A DNA stretch of 5,253 nucleotides from NCBI GenBank assembly GCA_019348575.1, contig JAHWJE010000151.1:1-5253 (forward strand), in the 5' to 3' direction. The notes beneath the pieces are model-generated. The model did no database searches and was not told the DNA's origin. It saw nothing but the letters and a program-made list of their open reading frames with translations. Below are positions 1 to 4,978 of the stretch, piece by piece. Position numbers and translations under genes: made by a program. Numbering within the stretch: position 1 is the first letter of the stretch; the number at the start of each line of letters is the position of its first letter. The DNA is from Actinomycetota bacterium (GTDB lineage Bacteria > Actinomycetota > Thermoleophilia > Solirubrobacterales > Solirubrobacteraceae).

Positions 1-2
1 AC

Positions 3-461
3 GATGCCGCCGTCATCGACATCGACGGAAAAGGCGTTTGTCTCGCCGTCGACGTGCTGGTGGACGAGGTGCACTTTCGGCGCGACGTCTCGTCGATGGC
101 GGATGTCGGGTGGAAGGCGGTCGCAGTCAACTGCAGCGACATGGCAGCCATGGGAGCGAAGCCGGATGTGGCCGTGGTCGGGCTGTGCCGTCCCGCGGCG
201 GTGCCGGCCGACGACATAGAGGAGTTGTACTCCGGCATGGCGGCGGCCTGCCAGGAGTGGGGGCTGCGCCTGGTGGGCGGAGACACGGTCGCCGCCCAGG
301 CGCTCGCGGTGTCCGTGACGGTTCTGGGCGAGATCGATCCGGCCAAGGCCGTGCGTCGTTCGGGAGCCCCGCCGGAATGCCGCTCCGGAACTCCTGCTGG
401 TGCAGGATCTCGAGCATCCCGTCGGAGGCCTCCTTGGAGATCGCCTTCTCCTCCTCGATGA
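3..461 (+). CDS. thiL: Thiamine-monophosphate kinase ThiL, internal fragment cut at both ends
   Basis: ThiL phosphorylates thiamine monophosphate to thiamine pyrophosphate with ATP in the cytoplasm. The frame enters from the left edge at the Mg-ATP motif (DAAV, probably after GD in the missing sequence). It continues with AVDVLVDEVHFRRD, then GWKAVAVNCSDMAAMGAKPD with its metal-binding Asp, then LRLVGGDTV and VTVLGEIDPAKAVRRSGA. This is the N-terminal ATP-binding half of the AIR-synthase-like fold. Roughly the first 25-30 residues lie off the window. Similarity stops at about position 368, where a family member would continue with RPGD and a second domain. From there to the TGA at 459-461 the frame is nonsense, because the DNA reads as a beta-lactamase-like gene on the other strand. 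About 120 of the usual 310-330 residues remain, so this copy cannot be functional as assembled. Identification is strong; whether the truncation is biological is doubtful. Confidence 0.85.
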   Translation, partial: DAAVIDIDGKGVCLAVDVLVDEVHFRRDVSSMADVGWKAVAVNCSDMAAMGAKPDVAVVGLCRPAAVPADDIEELYSGMAAACQEWGLRLVGGDTVAAQALAVSVTVLGEIDPAKAVRRSGAPPECRSGTPAGAGSRASRRRPPWRSPSPPR

Positions 462-1362
462 GCCGCAGCACGTCGACGAGCCCGCGGGCCTGCATCAGCT
501 CCTTGACGCTGGAGCGGTCGGTGCCGGGCACGAGCTGGATGCTGTCGACCGGCATCCCGGCGCCGGTCGCCGCCTCGGCGGCACGGATCACCTCCGCGAT
601 GAGCAGCGCGCCGTCGTCGTCCCAATCGTCCTCTTCCTCGTCCCAGTCGTCACCGCCTTCGGCTTCCTCTTCCCACTCCTCGTCCTCTTCCGTGTCGTCG
701 AAGCGAGCGTCGAAGCGCTCGGCGAGCTCCGTCTTGCCGGCGACGATCAGCAGGTCGTCGGCGCCGAGCACCGTCTCGGGAGTGGCGTAGGAGAAGTCCT
801 CGCCGCGGCGCTTGACGCAGACGACGGTCACGCCGTGGGCCTTGCGGATGCCCGCGTCGCCGAGCGTCTTACCGACGTACTCGCGGGGCGGCTTGGTCTC
901 CACGAGCGCGAAGCCGTCCTCGAACTCGATGTAGTTCAGCGCGCGGCCCGCGACCAGATGCGCGACCCGTTCGCCCATCTCGTGCTCGGGGAACACGACG
1001 TTGGTGGCGCCGACGCGCTCGAGGATGCGCCCGTGCGCGAAGCTGTCGGCCTTCGCCCAGATCGTCTTGATGCCGAGGTCGACCAGCACGGAGGTCGTCA
1101 GGATGCTGGCTTCGAGGTCGGTGCCGATCGCGACGACGGCGCAGTCGAAGTCCTCTGCGCCGATCTGGCGCAGCGCTTCCTCGTTCGTCGTGTCGGCCTC
1201 GACGACGTGCGTCAGCTGCCCGGCGTAGCTCTGGACGATCTTCTGATCGGCGTCGACGGCGAGCACCTCGTGCCCCAGCTCGACGAGCGTCTCGGCCATC
1301 GCGGCGCCGAAGCGCCCCAACCCGATGACGAGGATGCCGCTGCTCTGATCTCGCTCAGCCAA
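127..1362 (-). CDS. ktrA: KtrA/TrkA-type RCK potassium-uptake regulator with an abnormal chimeric C-terminal extension
   Basis: This is the cytoplasmic gating subunit of a Ktr/Trk potassium system; family members form rings that bind nucleotide and control the membrane partner. Residues 1-135 are the RCK N domain: a Rossmann fold with GLGRFG at 14-19, the acidic end of strand 2 at Asp37, and the VVFPEHEMGERVAHL segment at about 122-136. Residues 137-216 are the RCK C domain, ending ADDLLIVAGKTELAERF. KtrA proteins are about 220 residues, so the native protein should end soon after this. Residues 222-250 are a Glu/Asp/Trp-rich tail, 251-299 resemble ProA, 300-337 resemble beta-lactamase, and 338-411 are antisense thiL read in a chance-open frame. 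The start is TTG (1360-1362), chosen because GGAGGAG lies 10 bases upstream and the Rossmann strand follows at once. It overlaps the ktrB stop by 8 bases, suggesting coupled translation. The RCK part is certain; the true C-terminus is unknown. Confidence 0.9.
   Translation of the reverse strand: MAERDQSSGILVIGLGRFGAAMAETLVELGHEVLAVDADQKIVQSYAGQLTHVVEADTTNEEALRQIGAEDFDCAVVAIGTDLEASILTTSVLVDLGIKTIWAKADSFAHGRILERVGATNVVFPEHEMGERVAHLVAGRALNYIEFEDGFALVETKPPREYVGKTLGDAGIRKAHGVTVVCVKRRGEDFSYATPETVLGADDLLIVAGKTELAERFDARFDDTEEDEEWEEEAEGGDDWDEEEDDWDDDGALLIAEVIRAAEAATGAGMPVDSIQLVPGTDRSSVKELMQARGLVDVLRLIEEEKAISKEASDGMLEILHQQEFRSGIPAGLPNDARPWPDRSRPEPSRTPRAPGRRPCLRPPGAAPTPGRPPPCRSTTPLCRRPAPPRDGTARPRPHPASLPWLPCRCS
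352..465 (-). pseudogene. Fragment resembling a class A beta-lactamase / serine hydrolase
   Basis: Residues 300-337 of the chimeric frame read RLIEEEKAISKEASDGML, then EILHQQEFRSGIPAGLPNDA. In class A beta-lactamases and related serine hydrolases, the segment M-L-x-x-L-x-x-Q-x-F-x-x-x-IP-x-x-LP-x-x-x-x lies just before VAHKTG, whose KTG box lines the active site. Here that box is absent because the sequence changes to antisense thiL after NDAR. The catalytic SxxK and SDN motifs are also absent, so the piece has no enzymatic meaning by itself. It has no start codon and is reached only by reading through from ktrA. An alternative reading as an unknown helical domain is possible but less convincing than the IPAGLP match. 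Confidence 0.65.
466..612 (-). pseudogene. Fragment resembling gamma-glutamyl phosphate reductase (ProA)
   Basis: Residues 251-299 of the chimeric frame read ALLIAEVIRAAEAATG, then MPVDSIQLVPGTDRSSVKEL, then MQARGLVDVL. This matches the ProA pattern recalled from actinobacterial proteins: an alanine-rich helix with AEVIR, then LP-x-D-A/S-x-QL-x-x-x-x-DR, then the L-x-QARGLVDV segment that precedes IPRGGAGLI. ProA makes glutamate-5-semialdehyde in proline synthesis and is normally about 420 residues. Only about 49 are here, with no active-site Cys region, and the frame switches exactly where IPRGG should start. There is no start codon or ribosome site of its own. It is an inert fragment carried in frame behind ktrA. 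The assignment is from remembered family patterns, not a database search. Confidence 0.7.
613..699 (-). other. Glu/Asp/Trp-rich low-complexity tail of the RCK protein
   Basis: These codons give residues 222-250, in which nearly every residue is Asp or Glu, punctuated by three Trp in EEW, DDW and DDW contexts, with one Ala-Glu-Gly-Gly break. It follows the RCK C domain directly and continues its frame and composition, so it is probably the native C-terminal tail of this KtrA, not part of the foreign material. Such a tail is not standard in KtrA/TrkA. A disordered, strongly negative segment could bind cations or contact the basic face of the channel partner, but that is inference. The native stop codon would be expected close to 613. 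Confidence 0.7.
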
Positions 1363-2716
1363 TGATCGGCCGCTCCTCCGGCAGGCGGTACAGGATAGGC
1401 CGCGATCGCAGCGCCAGCGCCGAAGCCAGCGTGATCGTTCCCACGCGGCCGAGGTACATCAGCACGATCAGCACCGTCTGGGCCTGCGGGGGAAGATCGG
1501 CGGTGATGCCGGTCGACAGGCCGACGGTGCCGAACGCCGAGACCGCCTCGAACAGCACGCGGTCGAGGTTCTCGTCGCTCATCGCCAGCAGCGCGAGCGT
1601 GCTGGCGACGACGACGAACACGCCCAGCAGCGCGATCGTGAGCGCCTGGCGCTGCGCGCCCGACGGGATCCGGCGATTGCCGACGTGCACCGTCGGATCG
1701 CCGCGCACCTCGGCGAGCACCATGTAGCCCAGCACGGCGAACGTCGTGACCTTGATGCCGCCGGCGGTGCTCGCCGGCGCGCCGCCGATGAACATCAGAA
1801 CGTCCGTCACCAGCCACGTCGTCTCGTTCATCTCGGCGTAGTCGAGCGAGTTGAAGCCCGCGGTGCGCGGCTGCACGGCCGCAAAGAACCCCGCCAGCAG
1901 CTTTCCGGGCGGGGAGAGCCGGCCGAGCGTCTCCGGGTTGCTCCACTCGAAGGCCGTCACCGCGGCGATGCCGCCCACCAGCAGGATCAGCGTCGTCCAG
2001 ACGACGATCCGCGTATGCAGCGACCACGCCGACGGCGACCGCAGCTCGCGGCGCAGCTCGAACAGCACCGGGAAGCCGAGCCCGCCGGCGATGACCGCGA
2101 CGGCCACGGTGATGCTCATCACGGGATCGGCGACGAAGCGCACGAAGTTCTCGCCGTAGAGCACGAAGCCGGCGTTGTTGAAGGCCGACACGGCGTGGAA
2201 GACGCCGTGGTAGACGGCCTGCCCCAGCGGCTCGTCGTAGCGGGTCGCCAGCCGCAGCGTGAGGATGACCGCCGCGACCGCCTCGAAGGCGAGGCTGAAC
2301 GCGGCCACCCCGAGCAGCACGCGGCGCACGTCGCCGAGGCCGAGCGACCTCGTCTCGGCCTGCGCCGTCAGACGCGTGCCCAGTCCAAGGCGGTGCGCCA
2401 CGACCAGCCCGACCAGCGACGCGAGCGTCATGATCCCGAACCCCCCGACCTGGATCAGCCCGAGGATCACCGCTTCCCCGAAGCCCGACCAGTACGTGGG
2501 CGTCTCCACGACCGTCAGACCCGTGACGCAGAGCGCCGACGTCGACGTGAACAGCGCTTGCAGCAGCGACGCGTGCCCGTCGCCCGCCCGCGACACGGGC
2601 AGCGCGAGCAGGACGGCGCCCACGGCGATGCCAACCGCAAACGCCACGGCCACGATCTGTGCCGGATGGCGCAGGCGAAAGCCGGGCGACGGCCCGCCGC
2701 CTACCGCTCCTGCCAT
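1355..2716 (-). CDS. ktrB: KtrB/TrkH-family potassium translocating membrane subunit
   Basis: This is the ion-conducting subunit of a Ktr/Trk potassium uptake system in the cytoplasmic membrane, 453 residues, a normal length. The family is built from four pore-loop repeats and all four are visible: ALCVTGLTVV (61-70), AFNNAGF (178-184), AVQPRTAGFN (280-289) and AFGTVGLSTGIT (394-405), each with the central filter glycine. FIGGAPASTAGGIKVTT (309-325) is the conserved intramembrane gating loop of the third repeat, and YLGRVGTITLA (421-431) belongs to the last pore helix. Hydrophobic helices fill the rest, beginning at about residue 20. The ATG at 2714-2716 was chosen because AAGGGAG lies 10 bases upstream; the frame is open further upstream (to 2848) but that part is antisense-like nonsense over the sugar transferase. 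It overlaps the upstream gene by 16 bases and ktrA by 8. Whether uptake is sodium- or proton-coupled cannot be read from sequence. Confidence 0.95.
   Translation of the reverse strand: MAGAVGGGPSPGFRLRHPAQIVAVAFAVGIAVGAVLLALPVSRAGDGHASLLQALFTSTSALCVTGLTVVETPTYWSGFGEAVILGLIQVGGFGIMTLASLVGLVVAHRLGLGTRLTAQAETRSLGLGDVRRVLLGVAAFSLAFEAVAAVILTLRLATRYDEPLGQAVYHGVFHAVSAFNNAGFVLYGENFVRFVADPVMSITVAVAVIAGGLGFPVLFELRRELRSPSAWSLHTRIVVWTTLILLVGGIAAVTAFEWSNPETLGRLSPPGKLLAGFFAAVQPRTAGFNSLDYAEMNETTWLVTDVLMFIGGAPASTAGGIKVTTFAVLGYMVLAEVRGDPTVHVGNRRIPSGAQRQALTIALLGVFVVVASTLALLAMSDENLDRVLFEAVSAFGTVGLSTGITADLPPQAQTVLIVLMYLGRVGTITLASALALRSRPILYRLPEERPIIG
1373..1379 (-). promoter_or_regulatory. Ribosome binding site deciding the TTG start of ktrA
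   Basis: GGAGGAG on the minus strand, followed by 10 bases and TTG at 1360-1362. It lies inside the end of ktrB. No ATG or GTG in the ktrA frame precedes the Rossmann strand, so this near-perfect site is what makes TTG credible. Confidence 0.8.
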
Positions 2717-3291
2717 CCCCCGGTGGCTCCCTTGTACAGCCCTTCGCCGCGCACCACCATCCGGACGCTGCGCCACAGGATCTTCAGGTCCAGCCGCCAC
2801 GAGCGGTGCTCGATGTACCAGAGGTCGAGCTCGATCCGCTCGGTCCACGGCAGCGACGTGCGCCCGTTGACCTGCGCCCAGCCCGTGATTCCCGGGCGCA
2901 CCGCCAGCCGCCCCAGCTCGCGCTCGGTGTACTGCGCGACCTGCGACGGCAGCGTCGGCCGCGGCCCCACGATCGCCATCTCGCCGCGCAGCACGTTCAC
3001 GAGGTTCGGCAGCTCGTCGAGCGAGAGGCGGCGAAGGATGCGACCGACGCGGGTGATGCGCGCATCGCCGGTGTTGACCGCCAACCCGGGCCCGATGTGC
3101 TCGGCGCCTTGCACCATCGTGCGCAGCTTGAGGACGTCGAACTCGCGGCCGTCCATGCCGACGCGGCGCTGGCGGTAGATCACGGCGCCGCGCGACTCCA
3201 GCCGGATCGCGAGCGCCGCGAGCGCGAGCAGCGGCGCGCAGAGCGCCAGGGCGATCCCTGCGACGGTGACGTCGAACGCCCGGCGCGACAT
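2701..3291 (-). CDS. Small PglC-like bacterial sugar transferase (polyprenyl-phosphate sugar-1-phosphate transferase)
   Basis: The protein transfers a sugar-1-phosphate from a nucleotide sugar to polyprenyl phosphate at the inner face of the membrane, the first step of a lipid-linked glycan. At 196 residues it is the minimal monotopic type, without the extra membrane helices of WbaP/WcaJ. Residues 7-30 form the hydrophobic re-entrant helix with a mid-helix Pro20. YRQRRVG (39-45) and FDVLKLRTM (51-59) follow. LSLDELPNL (89-97) carries the Asp92-Glu93 catalytic dyad, then GPRPTLP (109-115), VRPGITGWAQVNGR (131-144) and LDLWYIEH (155-162). ATG at 3289-3291 is supported by GGAGGG nine bases upstream and by the immediate start of the membrane helix. 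Its ATG shares one base with the stop of the upstream glycosyltransferase (TGATG). The sugar cannot be told from sequence. Confidence 0.93.
   Translation of the reverse strand: MSRRAFDVTVAGIALALCAPLLALAALAIRLESRGAVIYRQRRVGMDGREFDVLKLRTMVQGAEHIGPGLAVNTGDARITRVGRILRRLSLDELPNLVNVLRGEMAIVGPRPTLPSQVAQYTERELGRLAVRPGITGWAQVNGRTSLPWTERIELDLWYIEHRSWRLDLKILWRSVRMVVRGEGLYKGATGGWQER
2727..2733 (-). promoter_or_regulatory. Ribosome binding site for ktrB
   Basis: AAGGGAG on the minus strand, 10 bases before the ATG at 2714-2716 and inside the last codons of the sugar transferase. It selects this ATG over the longer open frame reaching to 2848. Confidence 0.75.
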
Positions 3292-4418
3292 CAGCGCGTG
3301 CCCTCCGCGGGCTCCCAGCCCGCAGGTGTGCCGTGGCGCAGCCAGTCCCACAGCCCGGCTGCGACCGATGCCGTCGTCAGCACGTAGTAGCGCGCCACGA
3401 GCAGCGGGCGCAGCGGCACGACGCGCGCCAGCAGCGCGGCCACGACGAGCGCGAGCTGCAGCGCCAGCGCGACGGCGTAGAACGTGCTCGTGGCGGCCAG
3501 CACGAAGCTCGCCACGAGCGCCCCCACGTGCAGGAACGGCGCCGCATAGCGCAGCACCCGGTGCGACGCGATCATCAGCGCGTACAGCGGCGAGTACCCG
3601 CGCGGCGACAGCAGCCCTCCGCGCAGCACGATCGGCCAGGTGTGGCTCATCATCCGCCGCTTCCTCGCGAACTCGCCCTCGAGCGACGGCACCATCTTCT
3701 CCGTCGCGCGCGCCTGCGGCACGTAGACCGCGCGCCAGCCGCGCTTGACCATGTTGAACGGAAGCGAGAGGTCGTGGCCCATGATCGGATCGACCTCGAT
3801 GTAGGACGCTCGCCGCGTCGCGTAGATCGCGCCGTTGCCGGCCGTGATCGACCCGAGCCTCGACTCGAGCGCGCGCAGCGCCATCTCGTAGCGCCAGTAC
3901 AGCCCCTCCTGGTTGGTTCCTCCGCCGTTGACGAAGCGCACCTGACCGCACGCGTAGCCGACGCGCGGGTCCGCGAACGCGCCCACCAGCGATCGCAGCG
4001 CGGCGCGCTCCCAGATGCTGTTGGCGTCCGAGAAGGCGACGATCTCGCCGCCGGACTGCGCGACGGCGGCGTCCTGCGCGCGGATCTTGCCGCCGCGCGG
4101 CAGATCCAGCACCGCGTCGGCGCCCGCGCGGCGCGCCTCCTGCACCGTGGCGTCCGTGGAGCCGTCGCTGGCGACGACGATCTCCAGCCGCTCGCGCGGG
4201 TAGTCGAGCGCCAGCGCGTTGGCGACCTTGCGCGCGATGACCGCCTCCTCGTCGTAGGCCGCGACGATCAGGCTCACCGTCGGCAGCTCGTCGGGCGCGC
4301 GCTGCACCGCCTGCGCCCGCCGCACGCGCGCGAGCGCCGCCAGCACGAGCGGGTAGCCGATCTGCGCGTAGACGAGCAGGGCGACACAGAGCCAGAAGAC
4401 GATCTCCCAGACGAGCAC
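3291..4418 (-). CDS. Membrane-anchored family 2 glycosyltransferase
   Basis: A 375-residue GT-A enzyme, probably extending a polysaccharide or lipid-linked glycan on the cytoplasmic face of the membrane. An N-terminal membrane helix (about 5-30) precedes the catalytic domain: VSLIVAAYDEEAVI (48-61), EIVVASDGSTDAT (79-91) for the nucleotide, FSDANS (129-134) as the DxD-like metal site, and MGHDLSLP (213-220), where the usual Glu-Asp catalytic pair appears as His-Asp. KRRMMSHTW (253-261) stands in the QxxRW-like position. Three hydrophobic helices follow (about 290-310, 313-335, 340-357). The start is GTG at 4416-4418 with only a weak GGACAG upstream; the frame stays open further upstream but without ATG or GTG. 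An ATG at 4424-4426 is out of frame. The 3' end overlaps the sugar transferase by one base, so the two probably serve one glycan pathway. The sugar and linkage are unknown. Confidence 0.92.
   Translation of the reverse strand: MLVWEIVFWLCVALLVYAQIGYPLVLAALARVRRAQAVQRAPDELPTVSLIVAAYDEEAVIARKVANALALDYPRERLEIVVASDGSTDATVQEARRAGADAVLDLPRGGKIRAQDAAVAQSGGEIVAFSDANSIWERAALRSLVGAFADPRVGYACGQVRFVNGGGTNQEGLYWRYEMALRALESRLGSITAGNGAIYATRRASYIEVDPIMGHDLSLPFNMVKRGWRAVYVPQARATEKMVPSLEGEFARKRRMMSHTWPIVLRGGLLSPRGYSPLYALMIASHRVLRYAAPFLHVGALVASFVLAATSTFYAVALALQLALVVAALLARVVPLRPLLVARYYVLTTASVAAGLWDWLRHGTPAGWEPAEGTR
3301..3306 (-). promoter_or_regulatory. Ribosome binding site for the sugar transferase
   Basis: GGAGGG on the minus strand, nine bases before the ATG at 3289-3291, inside the last codons of the glycosyltransferase. 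Together with the TGATG stop/start overlap it indicates coupled translation. Confidence 0.75.
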
Positions 4419-4479
4419 GGCTGCATTCTGTCCGAGCGCGGCTCGGCGCAGCGAGCCCGCCGCGGCGAGCTGCGTCAGG

Positions 4480-4502
4480 TCCGGCTCTCGGTCAGAGCCG
4501 GA
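4480..4502 (-). terminator. Perfect 9-bp hairpin, terminator-like, between the remnant and the glycosyltransferase run
   Basis: TCCGGCTCT (4480-4488), loop CGGTC (4489-4493), AGAGCCGGA (4494-4502) pair perfectly. The hairpin overlaps the TGA (4492-4494) of the domain remnant and sits 62 bases before the glycosyltransferase GTG. No T-run follows on the minus strand, so it is not a classical intrinsic terminator, although U-less hairpins at gene ends are common in high-GC actinobacteria. It may separate transcription of the two units. It could instead act in the leader of the polysaccharide genes. Confidence 0.55.
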
Positions 4503-4905
4503 GCCTGATCTGCCGCTTCAGCGTCCGCGCGTTGCCCGCGCTGTCGGCGACACGGACGCTCAGCTGCACGCTGATCGGCCTGCCCGCTCTGAGCGCTCGC
4601 CTGATCCTGGCGCGCGCGCTCCCCCCGAGCTTGACCTTGACGGTCGCCTTCGCGCCCTTGGCGATCGCTGTCGTGACGGCCTTCAGCCGGTAGGTCCGTG
4701 CCTTCATCCGCCCGAGCTTCGGCACGCCGGTCCTGCCCGTCGTGGTGGCGCGACAGGGCTCCGCTGGGCACGACAGAGTGAAGGCGACGGCGCCGCGCAG
4801 CTTCTGCGAGACGCTGCCGGAGAGGATGGCGCTCGGGGCAGCCGTGTCGCCCGCCGGCGCTCGCGGCGCAGTGAGGCTGGCTGGGGGGTCGCCATCGCCT
4901 ACACC
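4492..4905 (-). pseudogene. Headless remnant of a secreted actinobacterial C-terminal domain
   Basis: The frame is open from just after a TAG (4906-4908) to the TGA at 4492-4494, giving 137 residues with no ATG, GTG or TTG until the GTG at 4723-4725, in the middle of the domain. The product reads DTAAPSAILSGSVSQKL, FTLSCPAEPCRATT, GVPKLGRMKARTYRL, then AKGAKATVKVKL, a basic ARIRRALRAGR stretch, and VRVADSAGNARTLKRQIRLRL. Alternating beta segments, the Cys-x4-Cys pair and the closing AGN-x-R-T strand match a beta-sandwich repeat that I recall at the C-termini of large secreted proteins in Solirubrobacterales. No signal peptide or earlier domain is present. Either the 5' part was lost, or one base is missing from the six-base G run at 4883-4888: adding one would join the ATG at 4893-4895 to this frame and give about 134 residues. 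A shorter protein from GTG 4725 (77 residues) would cut the domain in half. Confidence 0.65.
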
Positions 4906-4932
4906 CTAGTTCCCTGACGGCCTGTCGAGCAA
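4903..4932 (-). promoter_or_regulatory. Possible leftward promoter placing an ATG in leaderless position
   Basis: On the minus strand TTGCTC (4927-4932), an 18-base spacer and TAGGGT (4903-4908, TAnnnT) are followed by seven bases and ATG at 4893-4895. That spacing is typical of actinobacterial leaderless genes. The -35 matches poorly beyond TTG, and the frame of that ATG is not the frame of the domain downstream unless one base is added at 4883-4888. Weak evidence alone. Confidence 0.3.
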
Positions 4933-4940
4933 CCGACTGT

Positions 4941-4970
4941 TTGACACTTGTTCTCAGAGCGCGCTACCGT
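4941..4970 (+). promoter_or_regulatory. Promoter facing the acetyltransferase gene
   Basis: TTGACA at 4941-4946 is a perfect -35 hexamer, followed by an 18-base spacer and TACCGT at 4965-4970, which fits the actinobacterial TAnnnT form of the -10. It lies in the most AT-rich patch of the right-hand end. Transcription would start near 4977, almost at the TTG codon at 4979-4981, so a leaderless or near-leaderless transcript is possible. Confidence 0.6.
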
Positions 4971-4978
4971 GCCCCGCC

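Noticed and set aside
400..1365. Plus-strand open frame of 321 codons
   Set aside because: It is the exact antisense of ktrA and its tail; the residues do not form a plausible fold or motif.
1685..3178. Plus-strand open frame of 497 codons
   Set aside because: It is antisense to ktrB and the sugar transferase, is rich in Arg, His, Gln and Asp with no recognisable motif, and arises from high GC on the opposite strand of real genes.
3292..3951. Upstream extension of the sugar transferase frame
   Set aside because: The extension lies over the glycosyltransferase in another frame, is Arg/Ala low complexity, and a strong ribosome site supports ATG 3291.
4440..4457. Six-bp inverted repeat GGCTCG / CGAGCC in the leader of the glycosyltransferase
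   Set aside because: Short and GC-only in a GC-rich region, with no sequence link to a known riboswitch or attenuator; likely chance.
4419..4479. Search for a leftward promoter before the glycosyltransferase
   Set aside because: No convincing -35/-10 pair is visible; the best -10-like hexamer (CAGAAT at 4424-4429) has no -35 partner.
3333..4508. Plus-strand open frame of 391 codons
   Set aside because: It is the antisense shadow of the glycosyltransferase, with Arg/His/Gln-biased composition and no domain signature.
4704..4895. Minus-strand 63-codon frame starting at ATG 4895
   Set aside because: As it stands it gives an Arg/Pro/Ser-rich shadow of the domain remnant; it matters only as the possible start if a base is missing at 4883-4888.
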